Assembly: GCA_030248225.1 (NCBI GenBank)
Contig: JASANE010000842.1
Location: 1-64,000, forward strand
Direction: 5' to 3'
Length of the DNA: 64,000 bases
Origin: Trileptium ribeirensis
Taxonomy: Eukaryota > Nematoda > Enoplea > Enoplida > Thoracostomopsidae
The stretch's first letter is position 1. Each line of letters begins with the position of its first letter. The position numbers and the translations under genes were made by a program. Positions 1 to 12,400 of this stretch are shown piece after piece. The notes beneath the pieces were generated by a model. That model did no database searches. It was not told where the DNA came from and saw only the letters and a program-made list of their open reading frames with translations.

Positions 1-540
1 AGCGGAGCGCGAAATAATTGCATCACGACTTGAATAAGTGACGGAGCATAGTATCGAGACGCAATGAACGGCGTTCACTTTCTGTTATACTTTGATTTGT
101 CCTACTGAAAAGGTGCTTATACTCAGCCATTCGCCCAGTGGACTACGTAGCCATTCGGAAATCGGGAAACGCCTATATTGGGGTTTCATTCTCCATAGAT
201 TTTAGGAAAACGGTTCTTGTTTTTAGCGAGCAGAGAATGCGCGGCGTTGTTACTTGATTTTTATGGACTATATATAGTGAAAAAGGACATAGCGTAAGGC
301 AAGAACTGCGCTCGGCGGCACCAATAAGTAACCCTACTACCAGTACTATTTTAATTAGTAATATTATTTTTCCTTATAAAATCGTAAGAAGTGGCCATAA
401 GTCTATTAGGGCGATAGGTTAATAGCAACGTACTCGGTTTAGTAATACCTTAAAAATTTCGGTCTCTTTGTGTCGAGTGAGTGGTAACCAGGGCGAGAGT
501 ACAGGTGGGTCTCGAACATGGTTATGGTTACATAGGAAGT
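1..540 (+). repeat. interspersed repeat copy, shared with 15150-15530
   Basis: About 200 bp at 315-517 align well with 15327-15527 (shared blocks include CTAGTAATATTATT-like, TTCAAAAATTTCGG-like and CAACCAGGGCGAGAGT-like strings). A shorter match occurs at 145-190 versus 15160-15205. The second copy begins in a gypsy RNase H remnant, so this is probably the non-coding 3' part of an LTR-type element. Confidence 0.6.
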
Positions 541-694
541 TTACTACAAGATGGAGACAAGAGATAGCTTGTAAGCACACGAAGAGTATGGTTACTATTC
601 CAGATTTCTCATAGGTCTAACGAAGAATACTCAGGCAGTGTATTCAAGCATCACTGGCCATAGTTGGTTGAATTACTACTTACATAAAATAAAA

Positions 695-790
695 ATGATT
701 AAAAAGAAAGAGTGTCATTACTGCGGCGTTGATGAAACGTCTGAGCATCTTCTGCGTAGCTGCTCTCGCCGCGCGGAAACTAGGAAATGA
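695..790 (+). pseudogene. 31-aa zinc-finger ORF, transposon remnant
   Basis: A short open frame encodes C-x2-C-x7-H-x4-C (core CHYCGVDETSEHLLRSC). The C..C....ET..HLL..C spacing is typical of the C-terminal finger of LINE polymerases rather than the tight CCHC knuckle of Gag. No polymerase is recognisable upstream, so this is most likely a relic. Confidence 0.45.
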
Positions 791-799
791 ATACTTGGC

Positions 800-3020
800 A
801 ATAGAGTACTTAAAAAGGTAGCTTAAAAGACTGCAATATTAAGAAACTCAGTAAGTTTATTTTAAGCACAGATAGACTGAGATAATCTTCATAGAAGTTT
901 TTCTACATATTTCAGATAGGTAAATTTCTGGTAGTTTTATAATTCTTTAAGGGGCTAATGCAATGGACATATCACATTACTGGGCTATCATATACATGCG
1001 GGGACAAGGATAGGATATGTTACACTCAGTCAGACTTTCTAACTTCAATCAACAAAAAATGTGCAAGGCTCTGTGCCCCAAAAACCACATATAACGCTGC
1101 CCCAAAAAATTTTCAGGATCAAATACATAGCTGGAGTTGGAAATAAATAATACAGGTATCAATGGTTTATCAAGGCTGATGACGACTAACATTAAAAAAG
1201 TTTGAAAAAATTTGCTCCCATGAGCACTTTTCCCAAAAAACCCACCCTGACTGTTTGGCCAAAGTGGACATAACATGCTTAAAATAAAGCACTGGTGTAC
1301 TAGAAATGCGCAATACAATTTATTAACCGAACAGGTCGCCGATTGCATAATAAAGACGTTGCTCATCTGATATTTTTAAACTTGTCAGGTTTCAAGCTAT
1401 ACAAGCTATAGTGCGCATGTCGCTCATTCGCCAAGAAATTTGGCTAATTCCAAAGCACTGCAGCCATTTTATTAGTTCATTCTGACACTGGTGTAGGCTT
1501 ATTTTTTAAACTGAATTTTGATGGAACAAAATTTTCGACCATTATTACCCAAAATCATGGAAATTTGCATGGCACACGCGAATATTATAAAAGTACTTAG
1601 TTTTTAGGCAATACCAGGCACCCACTTAAAGGCATATCAGCGAACTATCTGAAATAATGAAAACTGAAATTTTACCTCTTTTTGTTGCTACGTTTTAGCC
1701 AAAATATCGCTTTTATACCCTCTACATTTCATAACTAATGATAACTAAGGGTCTGCGTATATGCATAGCCTTTTCTGCGGTAAAAACTACGTTTCACAAT
1801 TATTTACAAAATGCAAACCCAATGCAATTACGTGCAAAATAAATGGCAGCCAAGACTATATGCAGGGATCTTGTTGAGATATAATGTTAATTTGATGCAT
1901 AAAAATGCGGTGCAAAAAAGAGATTTAAGCATGTATATATATCAAAAGTTATGCTCATTTCCAAATGTGCTCAAAAGTTTCTAAAAATTATTCAAAAGGT
2001 TTACTTATACTCAAGAAGTGTTACAGCATATGTAACTGATGATAATTGGGATACCTTCTAGCATAATTGCTAAAACTGATAATTGGGATACCACTGATGC
2101 TATTGCAATTTTTGCTCAATTTATGTCGTACATTTATTTCTGTAAGGCATTCGTGGAAATAAATTTTTATCAAATCACTGGTTATTGTGCAGGGCCCATA
2201 CACATATGGTTCCCTGCTAGAGTCTGTATTTTTAACTTAATCTCAGCACATATAAATGCCTAGCTCCTGGTGACAAGGGTCTTCACTTAGCATAATACAG
2301 TGCTCGACTGTTTAATCACAGAGTGTACACCTGTCCCTTTTACATTGCTTCGCACCCCGTAGTCCTCTAACCTTAGGTGGTTCACCGATCACCGCGGCGT
2401 AAGCCCTCACTAACTATAGCTTCACTGCAACTACATAATTCAAAATTTTATACCCAATCAGTTATCCAACAAAAATTTCAAATCTGCTCAAGATTTCTAA
2501 AATTTGTTAACTTAGCCTATGTCCGAGGAGCAACGACGTGTCCCATTAGAACTCGCGCAACTTCTGTGCAAAGGAAATGCTACCACTGGTACACCGGCGC
2601 ATCTAATTGGTGGACAAACCCTGTCCATACTTAAACGAACTCATAATTATCCTAACATTGAACTCGGTCTATAAATTATAGTGAACGATAGGGTAGTTAT
2701 CTCTACCTATCGAACGATGGTACCATGCGATGGTCAACGAAAAACTTACATGCCTAAATGAAAAATATATACCATGAAGGTCGTACGGATAGGCTGGATT
2801 CTGCTGCCGCCTTTCCGACCCAGAATCATACCTGCACCACTTACTTCTTACCCCACATGTCTGGCCTAACGGATAACAACGTAAGTGCTGTTTATCGCTA
2901 ATCCGATAAATTAAAATATATTACAAATATACGAAATACATGGTTATATAAATACAAGGCCAGTGGTAGGTCTTAATGGAAGACAACGTAAGGTGTCGAA
3001 TAGCGTTTAAATAACTGTCT
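800..3020. other. gene-poor 5' flank
   Basis: No supported coding exon. AT-rich unique-looking sequence, with a small direct repeat of GATAATTGGGATACC near 2040 and 2080. The open frames here are short and lack splice context or recognisable motifs. Confidence 0.5.
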
Positions 3021-3027
3021 CGAAGTC

Positions 3028-3110
3028 GGCCAGGGATAGCTCAGTCGGTAGACCACTTGCTTGCAGACATATAGCAATAACACCGATAGTGGTCCAATAG
3101 ACCCTGTCAG
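3028..3110 (+). repeat. tRNA-derived (SINE-like) sequence
   Basis: GGGATAGCTCAGTCGGTAGA carries a good pol III A box (TAGCTCAGTCGG), and GGTCCAATAGACC at 3091 has B-box-like form. The acceptor, anticodon and T arms do not pair as in a working tRNA, so I read it as a tRNA-derived SINE head. The following 100 bp are unusually GC-rich. Confidence 0.45.
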
Positions 3111-3262
3111 CGCCAAAGGCGCCGCCACACCACCTCGGCTGACCCTTGATAGGCCGAAGGACCCCCGCGAGGAAGCGGCTGCCTCCTTAGACTTCGAAGC
3201 TTGAGCGTATATGCTACTACGCGATACATTGGGACTACTGCATTACTCAGTATATATGTGGC

Positions 3263-3272
3263 TTTATTGCAG
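3263..3272 (+). other. possible 5'-UTR splice acceptor upstream of SLC38A10
   Basis: TTTATTGCAG lies 36 bp before the start codon and has the form of a 3' splice site. It could receive an upstream non-coding exon or a trans-spliced leader. No matching donor exon can be recognised by eye. Confidence 0.3.
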
Positions 3273-3308
3273 GTTTAACATATATAACGACTTACATATC
3301 ATTTTGCA

Positions 3309-3404
3309 ATGGTGTCAAACGAAAACAAGTTGCCGTTTATTGTCAATTTGTGCAATAGCATTATTGGCGTTAGCGTTCTAGCAATGCCTTTTGTTATGAA
3401 AGAA
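3309..3404 (+). CDS. SLC38A10: SLC38A10 exon 1 (residues 1-32)
   Basis: Begins with the only suitable ATG and encodes the first half of membrane segment 1, including the family-defining NSIIGVSVLAMPF. It ends in GAA before donor gtaagt, phase 0. The start is supported by the close match to the N-terminal length of the family. Confidence 0.93.
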
Positions 3405-6400
3405 GTAAGTTGCAATGTGTTTGTATTTTACCTACATGCCTAGTCGTAAATTCATAATTTAGTGATTCATGTGCAGGCTCCATTGTAAACATTAGGGTTT
3501 CGCTTGTTATAATAAAAAATCAACCACTCTCTGTTTTAATAGTTTAATCCAAGCCATTTGTCAAGACACTGTATCCACCATAAATGAATGGTTCATCCAA
3601 ACTACCGCAAGTATACCTGTAGGGCATGAGCAGAGTAGAATTACAACTTTTCAAAATTATTACCCGGACCCGGAATTTTTGGAAACGAATGCCCGAAACC
3701 GGAATTTTTCTTTAGAAATACCCGGATCTGGATGCAACTCTAGAGCTGAGAGGTCCTCCAGTTCGGAACTGGGGGAGCCGAAAATACCTGAGTACGCTTC
3801 CCTCCGGTTCGTCTGTAACCGTCACAAAACGTCAGAAATGTCTAACTCGGAAATTAATTGCAATTGTACTTACTGAAAGGGAAGATTGAGTGATTTTTAA
3901 CACCGTGGGGAAAATTTTTGGGATTTTTAACCCAATGTTGGGAAAAATTCGCATATTTTCAGCCCATCAGATGAATATTTGGTAATCCTTTAGTGGAGCA
4001 GGAAAGTAGATGGGGCATGAACTGGGGAGGTCAAAATATCTGGGGGCCCCCAGGTCATCCACTATGTGAAGAACCAGAACCATTACTCGTCCGATGTCAC
4101 ATTGGTGCTCCCATTATGTTGTAGCACTGATTGTTCGATGTTTGCAGGGTCTTTGCTCGCTTGATGGGCGACTGTCATTTCTGAAGCGTGATGCACTATT
4201 TTCAATTTTAGGTAAAATTTTAGTCATTTCGTATATAAAATGAGTCAAAACGAAACGATTATGGCAGGTATATAGTATTGTTCACGGAGTATCCAAAAAA
4301 TGTATATACGGTTTTGTCTTACGCTATGGAGCAGTGGGTATAGATAAATTGATCGACGTGCTTCTGTTGATAAACTAGTTCAAACATATATTGTTAATAA
4401 ATGGTTCGTAGTATATAACTAGTTCATGAAATATAAATTACTTTGATGGCAATATCGGCATAAGATTCGTGCAAACATTTGAACTTAAATGTAATGGTTT
4501 ATTAATGCTCATTTAAAATTACGCTGATTTTTGACTTGTATGTATCTTCCATTTTACTATTCACAACGTTTTCAAGCCTAGTGTTGTAGCTAAAGTTTTG
4601 TGTGTATGGTATTTTTTCAAATTTGGATCATTTGTTTAGTTAAGCTATTTTTATATATACCATCGTGTTCAGTGGCCTTAAACCATCCGACGGCTTAGAA
4701 CGGGGTGGGGGTAGTCAAATTTTTGAAATTTTCAGCAATTCATAATTTTTCCCATTTGTTTTAAAATTTTTTCCAATTTTATGCAATATTTGGCAAAGGT
4801 TTCATCAAGTTTTGCTAATTTGTGCCAATTTCAACATTTTTCAGTGTTTAGTTTTCCGCGCGGCGACGTCAAGCTGGGGTGGTGCGTACTCGTTAGTTGG
4901 GGCAGATTTAGCTGGGGTGAAGTCTGACCCTCAGGAGTAACCCCCAGGGAGTAACGGGATTTCCGGCTCCAGCGAAAATCGTGTTCCGGTTGCGGTTCCG
5001 GCAAAAAACCGTACCGAAACCGGAATGCGTGTTTAAAAAATTTATTTGAAATTTTCCACATTTTTGCTTCATTTGTGGCCCAAACATATGTAATATATGC
5101 ACAATGATCATGTTCAAATACAACCAAAGAAAAGATTAATTCAGCAAATTGCCGTGTGAAACGTAATTAAGACATGTAATGTCAGTACGAATTTTTTATC
5201 AGACAGGAGTTTGTTCACAAAACAAAGTCACCTCGATGCTTGTAGCAACTATTTTACACATTCAGAAGTTTGCGGGATATATATGTTAGAATTCGGTAAC
5301 AGAGTATATATGTAGTATTTAGAAGTACTTCGCTTTAAGCTTGGCTAACATAAATTGCGGCAAGCACCGGCCAGTGCGCCTGTAAACATTGTAAATCAGT
5401 CTACATTGAAGTAAAGTAACAAATCTGCAACGTAGCCATAACTGCGTTCTTGGCAATGACCTGTATTTATTGAAACTGTGCGAGCAGTATAACAGTTTGT
5501 CTCATTTATAGCATTCTGATCAAAAAGTTATCATCTAGATGACGGACACTGGTTGCTCAACGGTACCTTAAACAATATCTCTGACCATTGATCAGAAATT
5601 TATAGTTAACTTCCTTTATTTTCCTTTAGATCCATATAAAGCAATAATTTCAAGTTGCCTACACATTAACATGTAATAAACGTATGTGTAGTAAAGGGGC
5701 GCGATTGGAGGCATAGCTAACGTGTTAGTCTACACTACATGCAAGCATGTTTAGTTACAAGCACATTCAGTTTGTCGCAATTTACGCAATATTGTATAGT
5801 GAAACGCATTTTTTTAATCTGGGGGTCCAAAAACCAACATATTGATCGATAAATAAACATTATTAGCTTCCGCAGTCTTTTGTTCCAGAGAGGCAATAAT
5901 GCTATTGCAATACATTAAGTTTAATGTAAAAGGTATTTTTAATACATTTTAAATCCACTTTACCTTCATTTCTTCCTTCATCCGTTTTACTATATATAAG
6001 TTTCTAAGACCAGGTTCCCGTTCAAGACTCTGTTTAAATGCGCGGTTCCGGTTGCTGGTCCCGGTCCTGGTAAATTTCGGTTCCAGCTATTCCATGGTGA
6101 CCCCCTATGGCCAACTATGTTGTAAGGGATAATGCACTATTTATATAGCATTGTTTCCTCTGTATTTTTTCAGTGTGGTATAATCCTAAGTTTGATGATG
6201 TTATTACTTGCCGGCGTTATAACGCGAGTCTCGTGCCATCTGCTAGTCCGGGGAGCTTATTTTTGCCGTCGTTGGTCATATGAGTCATATGCGGCACACG
6301 TGTTTGGATCTGGCGGAAAGGCATGTAGTTTGATTGATGAAACGGAGCGAGCGGAGTTTCCACTGAGGGCGCTAGGGAGAATATGATGAAATTTTCTTTT

Positions 6401-9400
6401 TTGTCTGGTTCTGTCATTCATAACTCATTTTCGGAGACTATATATATGTTTCGGATGGATCGATTTCGGGCAAATTTTTTTCGGATAGCAAAAGTGATGA
6501 CGATGTGTCATTTAGTTGAGCGCGAACAGTTTCGACTTCATCTTCCGAGATAAAATGGCAAAAAAACTGGACTTGAATGCTCTTTGCCAAATCTGGCCAT
6601 ACAGGTACCAGTGTTTCGCAGCCTATATCTCGCGACACAGGCTTCGGGTCGAAAAATGAAGACCATCTGCTCACGGAGATCTACAGCTTTGCTGACCAAG
6701 ACTGATATTGGGCCACTTCCTGGGCTGCTGTGGGCCCGAATATGGTTTGTCGACCGTTTGTCAGAAATAGCGTTTTTTCAAATTTCGCCGTGATATTGCT
6801 TGTTTTTACTTACAATGAGTGTCTATTAGGTTATCAAGCACGATGGATGCGATGGTTTACTATCTAGAAATGAGTATCTATTAGGTTATCAAGCACGATG
6901 GATACGATGGCTTTACTATCTAGAGCCCAGATTGACTATATTGTACCTCTTTATGTGGTTATAAAGGTTCTACGACCGACGAAACGGATTTCCAAAATGT
7001 GCGTTTTCATTTGTGTCACTATGTATTGCGCGCAGGGCAGCAAGAATGTTCTATATACGCATTTCTGAGGCTGAATACAATGATTCTGTTATCCAGAGTC
7101 CAGTGTTCATATTTTATGCTTTTTCATGGAGTTTCAATTAACTCGATTTCCAGAATATAGTATATATATATATGTCTTGAGTTGTTTGGTTACGTATTGC
7201 GAACAGGTCATCGAGAATTGTCTATATAGGATCTTCAGTAGGCTGAATACGATGGTTTAGTTATCTAACGTTGAAGCGTTTTGATTGGGTTTAAGTTCAA
7301 TTGACTTGCAGAATAAAGTCTGTCTTCAGTAGTTTGGTACATGGCAATAAAATAGTCTGTATAGAGTATAGAGTTTTTCGGTATGATGAATACAATGATT
7401 TGGTTCTCTAGAGCACAATATTCACATTTCATGCCTTTTCGTGTGTTTCGGTTCAATGAAACCGGTTTTCAGATTATAGCTTGTCTTTACATTTGGTTAC
7501 ATATCGCGTACCGATCATCAAGAATTGTGTATATAGGGGTTGCGGTAGGCTAAATAAGATGGTTCGGTTATCGAGAGACGACCACCTACTTGATGCGTTG
7601 TCAGTTGTTTTCGATGGGTTTAGATTCGACGAGGGTTTAGTATTTTCAGTGGATTCAGGGGTATATTCATGCGGTATATACATCAAACACAGCCTGTTAC
7701 ATGTGATTAAACAAAATGATAATTTAAAAATGAAACCACACTAGCTCTGTTTCACCCTCGCTTGCGAATTACTAGTTTTGTACTGTATATACATTGTGCA
7801 AACCGTGTTCTCCGTGAAAGAAGTAGTTTAATTCTGAATGTGGTGAGTGAAACGAGCAAAGCGGAGAATTCTTACTAGTCGTGACAGTGGTCAAACCTAA
7901 CAATTTCTGTTATTGTTTTTTACTTTGATCTACCTTGATCCGTCATCAGCGTTCAGTAATGAATATCCATACATAATCGAAGAACAGCCACTGATGATAG
8001 GAATGAGAGCCGGTGACCAACACACACCGGCTTGTACGGCGCGATGCCTAGGAATTTGAAGAAGGTCGTGAAATTTTTAAAGTGACACGCATAATTCAAA
8101 TTCAGCTGGGCGCATTTACTGCTCGATAGCTCATTTGGAAGCCTCAGAAGCTTGAAATCTCTAAGTTTAGCCTTTAGTTAGCCGCAAAGCTCGATTCCGA
8201 CATCTTCAATCCTAAAAGGTATCGCATAGGGCTCGGATCGGGTCCAGGGGGCTCCAAAACCATGATATTTATTGTATTAAAATCATGTTACTCATTTTGT
8301 AGAGCAATTCATCTTGTATGTTGCTGTAAATAGTGTGCTGCTATTGTTATTATTTACGCTAATGTGTTCGATCAAAAAGGGTTTATATTTGGCCCATGGG
8401 AGCCAAAATACACGAATAGCTATGTGTGTGTTTTGGCCTCATTTTGCAGAGTAATTATGTATTTGCACAAATAAATGGATATATCGTCGCAACTATTCAA
8501 GCAACATGGCTGATGTTTGGTGGCTCAGTTTGTAATTTAATGCTTAATATGGGTATGTACATCTCTCTAAGTTACATATTCAATATATACTGAGAATTCA
8601 CCATGTTAGCGATAAGACAAGCTATTTGTTTACTTATAATTTGAAAAAACATCCCCTGGTGCATGTTTATCTTGCACTCAAGCAGTGATTTCTTGGCTAT
8701 TTTTTAGCGTTTTTCATCTGAAGCAAAAGTTTTGGTGACGTATAAGGGGAGGTGAGCGACAGTACTTGCAAGGATAGGTATGCGGTTAACGAACAACGAT
8801 AGAATGTTTAATGAACAATGTTGAAAATATTTTATAAGCTAATAATTTTAAGTAACTCATTATATTATGTTCTAAATCCATACTGCGTGTTATGTTCTTT
8901 ATCCGTTGTAGTCTGTGGAGCTTTTAGAAATTTTATGAAGATGAGCTGTTAACCTGTTCACAGGCACATTCGTTGGAAAGATCACCGCCATATTCAAAAA
9001 GAACTTCTTTTATTTCGAGACGTAGTAGAGGCCGATCTCAATTTATATGTCAAAATAGTTGAAGCAACTTGTTCCACATAAGTCATGATGTGGCTCTGCG
9101 ATGAATGATGATCGTGATTTAGAGAGTTTCGATATATAATTTAATTATAAAAAATATTTAGTATCACTGAACGGATGTTGTTAATTGTCAACTCTGAAGA
9201 TTGGCGATAAATACAATATTTTTTATTATTTCGAAAATAATGGAAACCACCCTGCAATGTTCTGTGCGCAGTAAGGATCGATCGAATATTCGGTAATTGG
9301 CATTTGACCGAATAGCTGCTATAGCCGTGGAATGGTCAAAATATATCCGTTATTGTGGCGGTTATTGTTGCAGTACGTACTTGGTTCTGATCGCATACGA

Positions 9401-12400
9401 TGTCTCCAGACGTTGCGATATTCAGCCATACTAGTGAAAAGCTTGAAAAGTGACCACGGGGTTTGCATTTACGATCTGCGGTGAACAGAATTAAACGTGG
9501 CGTCTTGATGTAGTGGAACATATAACCGTCTTCAGTTGGTACAATTTAGTGACGTCTACCAAAATTAATGCTACGTTCCGACCGCTGGCGGTCAACAAAT
9601 AAAGTCTAAACTAAAGCAGAATAATATTACTCGTGTCGCCATAATCTTGTGCTGTGTCCATTTCTGAATGACTGTAACCTCGACGATTTCAAATTATCCT
9701 CTTCTGTGGGTGGATGGGCGACGAAAGCTCAGTCCGGTAATATTCGTCCATTTGCTGAGCAGTGACCTGCGAGCAAACTGATTCCTCGATCGTCGCACAT
9801 GAAATTGTAAAATACAGCATTGGATTGGATAATTATATTGTACGCAGCTGTAAAGGCAACAACACGCTCTAATAATCGCGTACAGTTACGATAAATAGCT
9901 GTACAAAACAAGTATTCAGCATAAATATTCGGTGGTTCCTCAGGGCGAAGTACCGGAAGTCAATGCCAAAACGGCAAAAACGCGTAATATTACCATTATT
10001 GCGCCACACGTCTGTTTCTGAGATTATCTTATTATGTCAGGCTATGTTTTGCTTTTGATTGCTGCGTTGTCGTGTGTTCAAAAGGGATACCAGTTAAGCA
10101 AAACTCTATTTAAGCTACTTTGCAAATTGGCTGGAGGATTATTGTAGCGGTTTTTAAGCTACTCATTTCATTATTAATGCTGTTGTATCTCGGTAAGTTG
10201 TAATTACCGATCAACTGGAATTGAAAAGCTTATATTTGCAAGCAGAATTAATTCTATATGGTTGCGAGATTTGGTATAGTGTACACTGCAGCTTGGTATG
10301 ACAAGTGCTTGTGATCCCAAATGTAAACGACGTCGAAATCGGTTGGAATTTTATATATTGTTTTTACTTCTAGAATACTCGTAACCATTGTTTTGGGATT
10401 GAATATAATTTCGCAATATGTAAGATGATATAATGTAAATGCAAAGTCGAAATCATTAAAAGTTTCGTTTCGTTTTAAATCGTTGATTGCTGACCCTTAC
10501 CATTTACAGTATCACTGCCACTTTTTTCATTATATTGTAAAATTGAGCAGTTTCAAGTATATATAAATAATTGATTTTAATAAGGTAGCCATTTTTTTTG
10601 CTTTTAAAAAGAAATTGATATTGATCTAGAATATTTGTTTTACGCTGCAGGTACTCGCCGAAGTTATGAACATTCTGTTTCTTATGTCAACACTGATGGC
10701 ATTTTTCGTTGTTATTGGCGATATCGGTAAGTTGTATTGCTAAACGGAACTTCTGTAAGTAGTGCTTTTGGAAACATGACTTTGAGCTCACTTCCGAAAT
10801 TATGGAACCGCTCTCTAGGTCGCTATGAGCCTGAATATGCTTTATCGGTCATTTGACAGAAATATAGATTTTTTAAAATTTTGGCATGTTACTTTGTGCA
10901 CTTGCAACAAGTGACTGTTCGGGTAACAAGTGTGCTGAATACCATGGTTTGGTCATCTACAGTCCCGCACGAATATTCATGCCTCTTCAGAGGTACTCAG
11001 TGGAGTTAGGGTCGATGTGCCCCATTTGCAGCATATAGTGTGTCTGCATTTGCTTGGCTTTGTATTGTGTGCGGGCTGCCAACATCTTAGAGACTAAGGG
11101 TCCCAGCCTTTAAAAAACCGGTAATTACAGCTTTAGTACCTAATAGCGTTTGACTTTAATACTCAACGAATATATACAAAAAATTGCGAAACCCATTATC
11201 CTAATGCAAATATTTATTTGTTTGGGCTGAATTACTAGCGTAACAGACTGTGACATATTTTTCGCGCACAATTTTTAAAGAGCGTCTTATTGTAACTACT
11301 GCATAGTTCATAAGCTAAGTGGTTCAACAGTATCGGAAAATACTTTTCTTATACGCATGTGCAAGTACATGTATGCTATTTTCATGAATTATTTAATATA
11401 GATCCTTTTCGCTTATTTATATTTTTATTTATAAACTTTCTGTACAACTCAACTGAAAGTAATTAAAAGGCAAATATATTTTCTCAACTTTGTGTGCTTT
11501 ATATTCAAGGTCCTGACGTAATTTCAACGTGGCTCGGGCGGCCAAATACGCAACAAGTTCGAATTGCGGTGATGATTGTTATCGCCGTTGTAATCATACT
11601 GCCGCTTAGCCTGCTACGAAACGTCGAAAGTTTAAGCGCAATCTCGGGACTTGCTGTGATATTTTATTGCTTTTTTGTTGTTCGGATGTTTCTCTATTGC
11701 CTCCCAAGTTTGATATCGTGGTCATGGGTAACGAGTGTGAGTTTGTTTATACAGTTCTATGTAACAAGGGTGGAATAGTACTAAGAATATTATTGTGAAC
11801 GACGGTTTGTATGTGCTTATTTACTATTGCCAGAGCGTTATGTAACGTAACGGTACGAAGTTATGGTGTTATATATGTAGTATTGGAATATAGCTTAAAT
11901 CTCTCAGCGGGGAAATAAACGACTCAGAAACTCTTTTTCAAACCTAACGTAGCTCAATTTTTCCTGTTGTGAGTAACTTGGCTAAGCCTGGACCCAGTTC
12001 GTTCAAAGTATCACAGTAATATATATTTGTCCTTATGGTGTGTACACACAGAATTTATGCTGCTGTTTTAGATGTTACCGTCAATTCAAAATAAGCATGG
12101 ATTAAATTCAGGTGTCATTATTGCGTAATCACTTCGCATTTACAGCACCATTTTGGATCAAATTTTAAGTTTTTCTTGCATGAAATGTTTGTTCATTCGA
12201 TCCATACCTATGTGTAACTACTTAATTTTATCATTAAAGAATCTGTTTTTGTCACATCCGTAGGATTTTGACCTCTATTTCAGATTTATTTGTTACCGTG
12301 CTTTAAGAGATATGTTAATGTTTAATACCCTAGCATTTAAATCTATAACTAGCTAGTATGTGTCTAATCTTTAGTTTCGGACGTCCACCCTCCATAAGCG

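Noticed and set aside
3028..3110. Functional tRNA gene
   Set aside because: Only the D-arm/A box is convincing; the other arms do not pair, so it was kept as a tRNA-derived repeat.
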